DNA from: Burkholderia sp. 8Y
GTDB lineage: Bacteria > Pseudomonadota > Gammaproteobacteria > Burkholderiales > Burkholderiaceae
Direction of reading: 5' to 3'
DNA length: 64,000 bases
Assembly: GCF_902506145.1 (NCBI RefSeq)
Contig: NZ_LR733548.1
Coordinates: 62,001-126,000 of the forward strand
Shown here in pieces: positions 17,195-25,237 of this stretch. Both the position numbers and the translations under genes were made by a program. The stretch's first letter is position 1; every line of letters starts with the position of its first letter. The notes below the pieces were generated by a model that made no database searches, was not told where the DNA came from, and worked only from the letters and a program-made list of their open reading frames with translations.

Positions 17195-17860
17195 GGTCGG
17201 TCGAATCGGTGAGCGTTCGTTGCTGACGGGAAGACATGGCCTACACGGCATGCTCTCGTGGGCGTTAACGGCGCGGCTGCGGAAATCTTTAGGGAGAGAG
17301 GCGGCGTTTTCATCGCCGGCCAGAGTTGGCGGGCGTCTTCGAACGCGAATGCACAGGGCGCGGTGCGCTTCGTCCTGGCGCGATGGAACCGTTCGCGGCG
17401 AACGCGCATCCGAGCGTCTGGTTGGCGTCGTGGTGCCTTTAGACCTGCGCGCTCGCGCGGCCTTCGACGTGCGATGTTTCGAGTCCACCGCTCGCAGCGC
17501 GAGCTCGGTTATGTCCGGCACCCGCTCTAACGGCAGATTGATCGGAAGATTGCATTGTCGGACGCTCCCCACGCAAAAGCAACTCGTCAGAGCGCGTGCT
17601 CGGGATATTCCTGCCATGCTTTCGACCGAGACGAGAATTTTATTCCGATATGACTGCACAGGAGAACGATTCATTACTTCTGTGTACGTTTGCGCTTCGA
17701 CGAATCTCGCTAAATGCGACGCCGCACGCGCGTTCGCATCCGCACGCAAGGCATGGATCGTGCGTGCCCCGAGCGATTGCACCGCGCGCGCCCCGGCCTT
17801 CGCCCGTCGAACGGATGGAAGCGCGCACGCTCGAGTAAAGTTTTCCACTTCGCTGCCAAA
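17195..17860. other. Intergenic region without a supported gene
   Basis: These 666 bp separate the receiver operon from the hybrid kinase. Open frames exist on both strands but have no conserved features or good ribosome binding sites. A relatively A/T-rich stretch at about 17620-17710 may hold the promoter of the kinase. No repeats of the origin type are seen here. Confidence 0.5.
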
Positions 17861-20110
17861 ATGACGCTGCAACGTGAGGAGCCCGACGCCGAGCCTGCCA
17901 TCGAAGCGAGGCAGGACGAACCGCCCTTTCCGGTCGTGCCCGAACGCAACTTCGCCGCGCAACGCATGACGCTCTACGCGCTGCTGGTGGCGGCGGTCGT
18001 GCTGCCGTGCGTCTACGTCGCGATGACCGCGATCTCCGACTACCGCGACCGCGAAGCCAGCGCCTCCGAAGCCGTCGCCCGCAACGCGCGCATCGCGGAA
18101 GAGCACGCGCTCAAGGTCTTCGAACTCAACGTCACGCTCAACGAACGCATCGTCGATCTGCTCGACGATCTCGACGCCGACGCGATCCGCCGCGAAGACG
18201 CCGTCATCCACTCGCGCGTGAGCCAGATGATCGGCAGCTATCGCCAGGTGGCGGCGGCCTCGGTGTTCGGTCCCGACGGCAAGCTGCTCGCCACGAGCCG
18301 CGCGTGGCCGACGCCGGAGATCAGCGTCGGCACGCGCGAGGACTTCGCCGGCCTGCGCGCCGACAGCCGGCTCCCGCAAATTTCGCGCGTGATGCTCGGC
18401 AAGGTCGCCGGCGAGCGCGTGTTCAACACGGCTGTCGCGCGCCAAACGGCGGACGGCCAGTTCGCCGGCATGGTGTCGATTGCGCTGCGGCCCTCGTATT
18501 TCAACGACTTCTACCGCGAGCTGCTCGGCGACAACCCGACCGTGTCGCTGGGTCTCGCTCGCGCCGACGGCGAAGTGCTCGCGTGGTATCCCGAGCGCCC
18601 GCCCGCGAAAATGGCGCTCGCGGCGAGTTCTCCGCTGCGCGGGGCGTATCGGGCCGGGGCGCGCAACGGCGTGGTCAAAATGGTGTCGGGGCTGGACAAC
18701 CAGCTGAAGATCGTCGCGTTTCGCCGGGTCGGCAATTATCCGGTGTATGTGTCGAGCGGCTTTCCTATCGAGACGATCTGGAGGGAGTGGTACCGGCATC
18801 TGCTCGTGCTCGCGCTGTCGATTTTCGCGCCGTGCGTCGTGCTGTGGGGCGTGATCGGGCAGTCGCTGCGGCGGCTCGCCATCGAGGAAGAAGCGTGGGA
18901 ACGCTGGCAGGCGGAGGCGTCGATGCGCCGTTCGATCGAATCCGCGTACCGGCAGGCGCGCAAGATGGAGGCGCTCGGCAATCTGGTCGGCAGCGTCGCG
19001 CACGACTTCAACAATCTGCTGATGATCGTCTCCACCAACGTGCAGATTGCGCGGCGACGCGGGCCCATCGGGCTCGACCGCGAACTGACGGCAATGGAGC
19101 GCGCGTTGAAAAGCGGCCAGTCGCTCACGCGCCAGTTGCTCGGCGTCGCGCGCAAGCAGCCGCTGCGCAACGAAGTCATCGGCATCGGCAAATGGGTGAC
19201 GACCGTGCGGGAACTGCTGCGGGCGTCGCTCGGCGCCAAGGTCGCGCTGCACGCGGAGGTCGCGGCGGACGTGTGGACGATCCGCGTCGATCCGGCGGAG
19301 CTGGAACTCGCGCTCATCAACGTGGCCGTGAACGCGCGCGACGCGATGCCCAGCGGCGGCACCTTCACCGTGCGCGCGGACAACGTGCGCTTCCGCCACG
19401 AAGACGGCTTTCCGCTCATCGGCGAATTCGTGCAGATTTCGCTCGAAGACACCGGCGTCGGCATGAGTTCGGACGTGCTCGCGCGCGCGTTCGAGCCGCT
19501 TTTCACGACCAAGCCGAAAGGCATGGGCACCGGGCTCGGCTTGCCGCAGGTCTTCGCGTTCTGCGAGCGCGCGGGCGGAATTGCGACCATCGACAGCGCC
19601 ATCGGCGCGGGGACGTCGGTGCGGCTCTATCTGCCGCGTGCGACATCGGCCGATGCACCGCGTACGGAACCCGAGCAGGCCGCCGCGACGTCACAGGAAG
19701 CGGACGGCTTGCGCGTGCTGCTCGTGGAAGACAACGAGGAAGTCGCCGCCGGCACCGAGGCGCTGCTCACGATGATGGGTCATCGCGTGACCTACGTGTT
19801 CAACGCCGACACCGCGATGACGCTGCTCGAAGCGGCCCGCGAGAACGCGGCGCTTTCCGGTTTCCCGTTCGACGCCGTGCTCTCGGACATCCACATGCCG
19901 GGGCAGCTCAACGGCATCGATCTGGCCGAGCGCATGCAGCGGTTCGAGCCGCGCATTCCGGTGATCCTCGTCACCGGCTACGCGGAAGAACTCGACCGCG
20001 CGCGGCAAGTGGATGCGCGCGTGCTCTCGAAGCCGTTCGACATCGCCCTGCTCGATTCGCTGCTGCGCGGCATTCGCGAAGAACAGGCGGCGCGCCCGGT
20101 GGACCGCTGA
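17861..20110 (+). CDS. Hybrid sensor histidine kinase with C-terminal receiver
   Basis: A 749-residue protein. A membrane segment at about 37-57 and another at about 313-333 flank a large periplasmic sensor that resembles a double-Cache domain (VFGPDGKLLATSR, FAGMVSIALRPSYFNDFYRE). The HisKA phosphoacceptor is H381 in SVAHDFNNLL, followed by an ATPase with INVAVNARDAM, EDTGVGM and GTGLGLPQVF. The receiver has LLVEDNEE, phosphoacceptor D676 in LSDIHMP and the lysine in VLSKPFD. No output domain is present, so signal passes to another protein. The upstream frame is open, but ATG 17861 is the first start before recognisable sequence; ribosome binding site is weak. Confidence 0.88.
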   Translation: MTLQREEPDAEPAIEARQDEPPFPVVPERNFAAQRMTLYALLVAAVVLPCVYVAMTAISDYRDREASASEAVARNARIAEEHALKVFELNVTLNERIVDLLDDLDADAIRREDAVIHSRVSQMIGSYRQVAAASVFGPDGKLLATSRAWPTPEISVGTREDFAGLRADSRLPQISRVMLGKVAGERVFNTAVARQTADGQFAGMVSIALRPSYFNDFYRELLGDNPTVSLGLARADGEVLAWYPERPPAKMALAASSPLRGAYRAGARNGVVKMVSGLDNQLKIVAFRRVGNYPVYVSSGFPIETIWREWYRHLLVLALSIFAPCVVLWGVIGQSLRRLAIEEEAWERWQAEASMRRSIESAYRQARKMEALGNLVGSVAHDFNNLLMIVSTNVQIARRRGPIGLDRELTAMERALKSGQSLTRQLLGVARKQPLRNEVIGIGKWVTTVRELLRASLGAKVALHAEVAADVWTIRVDPAELELALINVAVNARDAMPSGGTFTVRADNVRFRHEDGFPLIGEFVQISLEDTGVGMSSDVLARAFEPLFTTKPKGMGTGLGLPQVFAFCERAGGIATIDSAIGAGTSVRLYLPRATSADAPRTEPEQAAATSQEADGLRVLLVEDNEEVAAGTEALLTMMGHRVTYVFNADTAMTLLEAARENAALSGFPFDAVLSDIHMPGQLNGIDLAERMQRFEPRIPVILVTGYAEELDRARQVDARVLSKPFDIALLDSLLRGIREEQAARPVDR

Positions 20111-20218
20111 CGCACGCGCGGCCTCCCGATCCGGCACGAGTGTTGCGTCTATCACCCGCATGTGCGGCAACCCGGCGTTGCCGATCCGCGGATTCCGCTC
20201 ATCAAGAGGGAGGCGACC

Positions 20219-21592
20219 ATGCGACACACCGTCATCGGGGTATTCGATACCTACACAGAGGCCGAGAACGCGCGTTCTGCGCTCGTCGCGGCGGGCTTCG
20301 CGCGCAGCGATATCGAGCTTCAGGCGAACCCGCAGCGTGACGATGCCGCGCAGCCGTCAACGATGCCCGACGCGGAGACGCACGCGCAGCCAGGCGTGCT
20401 CGCCAGCATCGAACGATTCTTCAGCATGCTTTTCGGCGGACGCGATCAGCCGCCGGAAGTCGCGCATTACTCGGAAGCGGTGCGCCGGGGCGCGGTGCTC
20501 GTCGCCGTTGATACACCGAGCGAGACCCAAGCCGATATCGCACGCACGACGCTCACGGACTGCGGTGCCATCGACATCGACGAACGCGCGGCGAGCTGGT
20601 CCACGCTTTCGCACGGCGCGGCCACGACGACGCCCGCCGCCACCGACGACCGCGATCACTCCATCCTCGACGAACTCGGCCTCGGACGCGGCAGCGCGGT
20701 GCCGGGCCGCGATCCGGTGAATGCGCCGCGCACGGACGTGCCGCGTGCGCGCGCTTACCCGCGTTCGGATGCCGCCGCCGATCCTGTCGCGCAGCCGGTG
20801 ATCGCCCCCGTTATCGACCCGCTCGCCGGACCGCTCGGCGATCCGCTGCTCGATCCGATCGGCGAGCCGCGCACCCCGGCGGGCGGCGGGATAGGCAGTG
20901 AAACCGGCGCGGAAGCCTTCACGCGCAACGATCCCGCGACGCTGACTTCCCGCGACTACGTGACCGATCCCGCCGACGACCCGTTGATGCCGGCTGCGCG
21001 CCCGCAGCGCGGCACACCGGAGCCGTCGACGACGCAATACGAGCAGGTCGAGACGAAGCCAGCGGCGACTGCCACTCAGACGCAGACTCAGTCTCAGGCG
21101 CAGACCGATCCGCTGACCGGCGTGCAAGTCGATCCGAATACGGACTGGCGCTCCATCGATTCGATCGAGCCGTTGAGCACGCTCGACGAGCCCGCGAAGC
21201 CGCAGCAACTGAACGTGCAATCGCAGTCGATGCCCGCGATGGGCGCGGCGGGCGATCCGATCGGCACGTCGGCGGCATCGCAGGCCGCCGTCCCGCTCGG
21301 CCCGCGCACCGTGCCGAACGAGTACATGGAGTACGAGGAGGACTTCCGCGCCGACTACGCCACGAAGTACGCGACGACCGGCGAGCCGTATGAGGACTAT
21401 CTGGGCGCGTACCAGTATGGCGCGACGCTCGGCAACGACGAGCGTTTCCGCAACCGCGCGTGGGACGACCAGATGGAGTATGAGATGCGCCGCGACTGGG
21501 AGAGCCGCCACCCCGAAGGCGATACGTGGGACCGGTTCAAGGCGGCGGTCCGTCACGGCTGGGATCGCGTGACCGGACACCATCACGTGTGA
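20219..21592 (+). CDS. Stress-protein-like protein with long low-complexity middle
   Basis: A 457-residue protein of unknown function. The first ~120 residues (HTVIGVFDTYTEAENARSAL, then a short alpha/beta pattern) resemble the small domain of general stress proteins of the YflT/17M type. The middle 120-360 is rich in proline, aspartate, glutamine and threonine, including a TQTQTQSQAQT run. The last ~85 residues are aromatic and charged (YATKYATTGEPYEDYLGAYQ, then EMRRDWESRHP) and end in HHHV. ATG 20219 follows AAGAGGGAGG, a strong site. No membrane segment or signal peptide is seen. Such architecture is common in Burkholderia, but I cannot assign a function. Confidence 0.75.
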   Translation: MRHTVIGVFDTYTEAENARSALVAAGFARSDIELQANPQRDDAAQPSTMPDAETHAQPGVLASIERFFSMLFGGRDQPPEVAHYSEAVRRGAVLVAVDTPSETQADIARTTLTDCGAIDIDERAASWSTLSHGAATTTPAATDDRDHSILDELGLGRGSAVPGRDPVNAPRTDVPRARAYPRSDAAADPVAQPVIAPVIDPLAGPLGDPLLDPIGEPRTPAGGGIGSETGAEAFTRNDPATLTSRDYVTDPADDPLMPAARPQRGTPEPSTTQYEQVETKPAATATQTQTQSQAQTDPLTGVQVDPNTDWRSIDSIEPLSTLDEPAKPQQLNVQSQSMPAMGAAGDPIGTSAASQAAVPLGPRTVPNEYMEYEEDFRADYATKYATTGEPYEDYLGAYQYGATLGNDERFRNRAWDDQMEYEMRRDWESRHPEGDTWDRFKAAVRHGWDRVTGHHHV

Positions 21593-21627
21593 CCGGCGCT
21601 CGCCCGCTGTAAAGAGTCTACGACGAC

Positions 21628-21656
21628 GGCCCGCCTTGCGCGGGCCCTTGTTCTTT
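21628..21656. terminator. Hairpin terminator
   Basis: GGCCCGC (21628-21634) pairs with GCGGGCC (21640-21646) over a 5-base loop and is followed by CTTGTTCTTT. It lies between the convergent stress-like gene and the FMN reductase gene and probably ends the former. Confidence 0.7.
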
Positions 21657-21665
21657 GCGAGCGCC

Positions 21666-22217
21666 TCAGGCCGCGAAATCGCGCACCCAGGCCACGTACT
21701 TGTCCATGAAGGTCTGCAGAAACTTGCGCGTATCTTCGCTGACGATGTTTCCGTTCGCGTCGATGCGCTTGTCGTCGTGCTTGATGTACATCTCCGGCTG
21801 TCCCATCAGCGCGACGTCGAGGTACGCGCACACGCTGCGCAGATGCGACTGCGCGAGCGCCGTGCCGATCGCGCCGACCGACGTGCCGATGACCGCGCCC
21901 GGCTTCCCGCCCCATGCGTTTTGTCCCCACGGCCGCGAGCCCCAGTCGAGCGCGTTCTTGAGCACGCCGGGAATCGAGCGGTTGTACTCCGGCGTGACGA
22001 ACAGCAGGCCGTCCGCCTCCGAGATTTTCTGCTTGAGCGTGCGCGCGGCTTCCGGAAAATCGCTGTCGTATTCCTGGCTGTAGAGCGGCAGGCTGCCGAT
22101 ATCCAGATGCTCGAAGGTGAAATCGCTCGGCGCGAGCGATTCGAGCGCGTGTGCGAGCTGCCGGTTGAACGAGTCCTTGCGCAGGCTGCCCACGACCACT
22201 GCAATCTTGTACGCCAT
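21666..22217 (-). CDS. NADPH-dependent FMN reductase / quinone reductase (ChrR-like)
   Basis: A 183-residue flavodoxin-fold protein. The FMN phosphate loop is VVVGSLRKDSFNRQLA, and the flavin-contact motif is TPEYNRSIPGVLKNALDW, both typical of the NADPH_FMN_reductase family that includes ChrR and azoreductase-like enzymes. These are soluble tetramers or dimers that reduce quinones, chromate or FMN. It is a single-gene unit ended by convergent transcription. Its promoter side carries the DnaA-box pair at 22416. Confidence 0.88.
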   Translation of the reverse strand: MAYKIAVVVGSLRKDSFNRQLAHALESLAPSDFTFEHLDIGSLPLYSQEYDSDFPEAARTLKQKISEADGLLFVTPEYNRSIPGVLKNALDWGSRPWGQNAWGGKPGAVIGTSVGAIGTALAQSHLRSVCAYLDVALMGQPEMYIKHDDKRIDANGNIVSEDTRKFLQTFMDKYVAWVRDFAA

Positions 22218-22415
22218 GACATCTTCCCCCGTCGAAGGATGAGAGTGAACGACCGATACGTCGTCTGTAACCGACCCGAGAGCACATCATAGGCCCAACG
22301 TCAGGCGGTCGTCACCCGAGCGCCGCCGCGCGCGGGATGATCCATTTTTGTGATCAATCGCGCAGTCCAGCCCGCGCCGCATGAACACTCGGTTTGCGCG
22401 CAGCTATCCCCACCT

Positions 22416-22438
22416 TTATCCACAGAAACTGTGGATAA
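22416..22438. promoter_or_regulatory. Exact inverted pair of DnaA boxes
   Basis: TTATCCACAG (22416-22425) is followed by three A residues and its exact inverse CTGTGGATAA (22429-22438), giving two perfect DnaA boxes (TTATCCACA) facing each other. A looser copy, CTATCCCCA, lies at 22404-22412. The site is in the 335-bp intergenic region upstream of the FMN reductase gene and downstream of a small exported-protein gene. It could titrate DnaA or regulate the reductase. Confidence 0.75.
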
Positions 22439-22552
22439 CTCCGAAAAACGTTCGACAGCCTTCGATTTTCGATTCAAGAACGAAACAAAACGATTGCGCC
22501 ACGCGGCTGCGCGCGGGTTTCGCGTGTGGGTTCCGCGAAAGGTGAACCCCTC

Positions 22553-22687
22553 TCATTGCCCGAAGAACACGTTGCACTGCGACGCCGGACCTTGACACGC
22601 CGACGGCTGCGAATCGGCCGCCTGCGCGACGCCCGCTGCGGCGAACAATGCGATGGACGCGGCGAGAACGGAAAGAATGCGCTTCAT
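22553..22687 (-). CDS. Small exported protein of 44 residues
   Basis: A short frame encoding a clean signal peptide (MKRILSVLAASIALFAAAG) with an AQA cleavage site before ADSQ, leaving a mature peptide of about 21 residues with two cysteines (ACQGPASQC) that could form a disulphide. ATG 22687 is preceded by GGAG at proper distance (GTGGAGCATCTC). Small periplasmic proteins of this type are common in Burkholderia, with unknown role. It stands alone; the upstream 140 bp contain a perfect 12-bp palindrome. Confidence 0.75.
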   Translation of the reverse strand: MKRILSVLAASIALFAAAGVAQAADSQPSACQGPASQCNVFFGQ

Positions 22688-22711
22688 GAGATGCTCCACT
22701 GAGTTCGTTGA

Positions 22712-22723
22712 CCGACCGGTCGG
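22712..22723. promoter_or_regulatory. 12-bp palindrome upstream of the small exported protein
   Basis: CCGACCGGTCGG is a perfect palindrome, 25 bp upstream of the small exported-protein start. GACCGACCGGTCGG-type sites are commonly bound by TetR-like repressors. No TetR gene is nearby, so the assignment is weak. Confidence 0.35.
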
Positions 22724-22828
22724 ATCGGTTGAGGCGAACTTTAGCGGCGCGGCAGCGACGGAAAAAGCGGCGGCAACCGAAGTGGTCTTTGCCGCGATTG
22801 CAATAATCGCCCGACTTTCGCGCGCAGT

Positions 22829-23803
22829 TCACAGCATCGCAGCAAGACACAGCGTGACCGTGATGAGCGAAAGCACGGTCGAAAAGAGGATCGTGCTCGA
22901 CGTGACGCTGCCCTCGCGCCGGTAGAACTCGGCGAGCATGAACGGCCCGGTGCCGGTCGGCAACGCGCTCAGGATGACGGCGGTTTTCGCCCACAGCGGC
23001 GGCAGCGCGAACACGTGAAACGCGAGCCACCACGTCAGGAGCGGCTGGGCCAGCAGCTTCAGCGCGACGAGCGCGCCTGTCGTCCGCGCGTTGCGGGCCT
23101 CGCCTTTCGCGCCGAGAAACAGCCCGAGCGCGACGAGCGCACACGGACTCGCCGCGCCGCCGAGCAGCTTGATGAGCGCCTCGCCGCCTTCGGGCACCGC
23201 GACGCCGCTCCCGCTCATCAACGCGCCCGCGACCGGCGCGATCAGAAGCGGATTCTTGCCGAGGGATCTCGCTACGCGCCACAGCGTCGCGCCGATGCCC
23301 CTTCCGGTCTGCAACCCGAGTTCGATCAGCACGATGGCGATGCCGAAGAGCACGCACACCGTCATGATCGTCGCGATGACGGCGGGCGCGAGACTCGCCT
23401 TGCCGAACGCGAGCAGGCACAGGGGCAAGCCCACGAATCCCGTGTTCGGATAGGCGGCGTTCAGCCCGTCGATGCTGGCATCGGCGAGGGGACGCGACTG
23501 CATCAACCGCACGCCGAGCGTCAGCACGAACACGACCGCCGAGCCGATGCCGAACACCGCGATGAACGCCGGCTGGTCGAGCATCTTCAACGGCGTTTTG
23601 GCCATGATGTCGAAGAGCAGCGCAGGAAGCGCGAGATACACGACGAAGCGGTTCAACTCGGAAGCCGCCGTCGGACCTAGCTTGTTCAGCTTGCGGCACG
23701 CGTAGCCCGCGGCAATGAGACCGAACACGGGCAGGATGATGGTGACGAGCGGACCGAGCAGCGACGAGAGAAACGCAACGGGCGAAGAAACCGGCGGTGA
23801 CAT
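22829..23803 (-). CDS. AEC-family permease (auxin efflux carrier type)
   Basis: A 324-residue inner-membrane protein with about ten hydrophobic segments. Family features include the first helices LVTIILPVFGLIAAGYACRKL, the NTGFVGLPLCLLAFG segment in the first half, and SALPTGTGPFMLAEFYRR in the second half, as in AEC transporters such as MdcF. Substrates in bacteria are usually dicarboxylates or other organic acids, so the cargo cannot be given. The start at 23803 (MSPPVSS) is preferred over an ATG 45 bases upstream because the extra residues are arginine-rich and poorly conserved-looking; neither has a strong ribosome binding site. Confidence 0.82.
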   Translation of the reverse strand: MSPPVSSPVAFLSSLLGPLVTIILPVFGLIAAGYACRKLNKLGPTAASELNRFVVYLALPALLFDIMAKTPLKMLDQPAFIAVFGIGSAVVFVLTLGVRLMQSRPLADASIDGLNAAYPNTGFVGLPLCLLAFGKASLAPAVIATIMTVCVLFGIAIVLIELGLQTGRGIGATLWRVARSLGKNPLLIAPVAGALMSGSGVAVPEGGEALIKLLGGAASPCALVALGLFLGAKGEARNARTTGALVALKLLAQPLLTWWLAFHVFALPPLWAKTAVILSALPTGTGPFMLAEFYRREGSVTSSTILFSTVLSLITVTLCLAAML

Positions 23804-23863
23804 GAAAGAGCGATGGCGTGCGGGCCGAAACGAAAGAGCCGAAAGCATACCCGCAGATCGAGA

Positions 23864-24206
23864 GGTGAGACGTTTCGGGAGCCGCTAAATGGTGAGCGCC
23901 GCCGCGCGACGCCGCCTCACTTTGCGTCCGATGCTACGCACGACAAAGCTTTTACTATCGACTGCAAGCTATTGATTCCAGACACTTCGCGTTTTCCCCA
24001 AGTGGACGGGCACGATGGACGGCGCACGCGCGCAACGCCCGCTCTTGGCGCGCGACGCCGGTTGAGGTGAGACGTTTCGGGAGGCGTCCGGCGCGATCGA
24101 TCGCGCGCTGGCCATGCCCGAAAAAGGCCAATTACCGCAATGGGTTGCGGGTTCGCGGCCACGCTCCGCACCGTGCGGCGCGGCCTAAAGGTGAGACTTT
24201 CCGGGA
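23864..24206 (+). repeat. Three dispersed copies of the origin 17-mer
   Basis: GGTGAGACGTTTCGGGA occurs at 23864-23880 and again, identically, at 24066-24082. GGTGAGACTTTCCGGGA is at 24190-24206. All face the plus strand and match the Rep-box type of the origin array more than 32 kb away. They fill the 450-bp gap between the AEC permease and the lipocalin gene, and the last copy is 50 bp before the lipocalin start. No gene is seen in the gap itself. Confidence 0.85.
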
Positions 24207-24255
24207 CCGCCCGCGTCGGAACGGTCATTGCTATCCGGATAATCTCCAACAGACG

Positions 24256-24834
24256 ATGAAGCCAATGAAATCTGGACGACCTTGGGCGTATGGCGCGGCG
24301 GCGCTCGTCGCCATCGGGGGAATCGGCGCGCTTGCGGCTTATGGGCTGAAAGGCGCGAAGCGCAGCGGCAACGAGAACGTGCCGGAGCCGTCGAAGGCGG
24401 TCGATCTCGACCGCTATCTCGGCCACTGGTTCGAATTCGCCCGCTACGAAAATCGCTTCGAGCGCAACTGCGAAGCCGTCACCGCCAACTACGCGCGACG
24501 CGAGGACGGTCTCATCTCGGTCATCAACGCCTGCCGGCAAGGGAGTCTGTCGGGACGATACCGGTCGGCGGAGGGACGCGCGAAGGTAGTGCCCGGATCG
24601 AACGGAACGAAGCTCAAGGTGTCGTTTTTCGGGCCGTTCTATGTGGGCGACTACTGGATCCTCGATCACGCCGACGACTACGCGTGGTCGATCGTCGGCG
24701 AACCGACGGGCCGCTATCTCTGGATTCTCACGCGCGAGGCGCGCCCTTCGGCGGAATTGCGCCGCACGCTGCTCGTCCGCACGGCGGCGCTCGGCTACGA
24801 CACCACGATGCTGCGCGAAACGCAGCACGACTGA
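24256..24834 (+). CDS. Membrane-anchored lipocalin (Blc-like)
   Basis: A 192-residue protein. An N-terminal hydrophobic segment (WAYGAAALVAIGGIGALAAYG) probably acts as an uncleaved anchor; there is no lipobox cysteine, unlike E. coli Blc. The lipocalin core follows: the GxW motif YLGHWFEFARYENRFERNC, then LKVSFFGPFYVGDYW and DYAWSIVGEPTGRYLWIL, in the order typical of bacterial lipocalins. The family binds fatty acids or lysophospholipids at the envelope. Two origin-type repeats lie within 200 bp upstream, and the nearest may overlap its promoter. Confidence 0.88.
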   Translation: MKPMKSGRPWAYGAAALVAIGGIGALAAYGLKGAKRSGNENVPEPSKAVDLDRYLGHWFEFARYENRFERNCEAVTANYARREDGLISVINACRQGSLSGRYRSAEGRAKVVPGSNGTKLKVSFFGPFYVGDYWILDHADDYAWSIVGEPTGRYLWILTREARPSAELRRTLLVRTAALGYDTTMLRETQHD

Positions 24835-24888
24835 GCGTGCGTGACGATAAGCAACGATAAGCGGCGACCAGCGGCGCGCAGTTCCGGC

Positions 24889-25143
24889 TCAGTTCGCCTT
24901 GCAGGCGAGCAGCAGCGAATTCTGATTGTTGTCGCTGGATTGATCCAGCACGTCGTAGCCGGCGGGACACGCGACCTTCGCGTTATCGGTACACAGACGC
25001 CAGCCGCCGTACGCCGGACAGGTGACGAGCTGAGTCGGCCGGCCATCGGCTGAAAAAAGCGGCGGCGCGCTGCTGCATCCGCCGAGCGCCCACGCGCTCG
25101 CGGCGAGCACGACGATATAGCCGATTGCCTTGGCGAGCTTCAT
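24889..25143 (-). CDS. Small lipoprotein of unknown function
   Basis: An 84-residue protein with a signal peptide ending in lipobox LGGC (C23), then SSAPPLF. The mature part has five further cysteines (TCPAYGGWRLCTDNAKVACPAG and a C near the end, LLLACKAN), suggesting disulphide bonds in the periplasm. It runs convergent to the lipocalin and is oriented with the sigma-54 activator gene downstream of its own start region on the opposite side. I do not recognise a family. Confidence 0.7.
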   Translation of the reverse strand: MKLAKAIGYIVVLAASAWALGGCSSAPPLFSADGRPTQLVTCPAYGGWRLCTDNAKVACPAGYDVLDQSSDNNQNSLLLACKAN

Positions 25144-25237
25144 CCCGCACCCCTTGTTTTCAGGTCGTTATTGTTCGATTCCGTGTTTCGCGAGTATGCC
25201 ACGCGAAGCTTTCGCGTCGATTCAGCGCAACGCCGCC

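Noticed and set aside
17148..17864. 238-codon plus-strand frame before the hybrid kinase
   Set aside because: Overlaps the receiver gene on the other strand, runs into the kinase start in another frame and shows arbitrary composition.
22350..22595. 81-codon plus-strand frame across the DnaA-box region
   Set aside because: No ribosome binding site and antisense to the better supported small exported protein.
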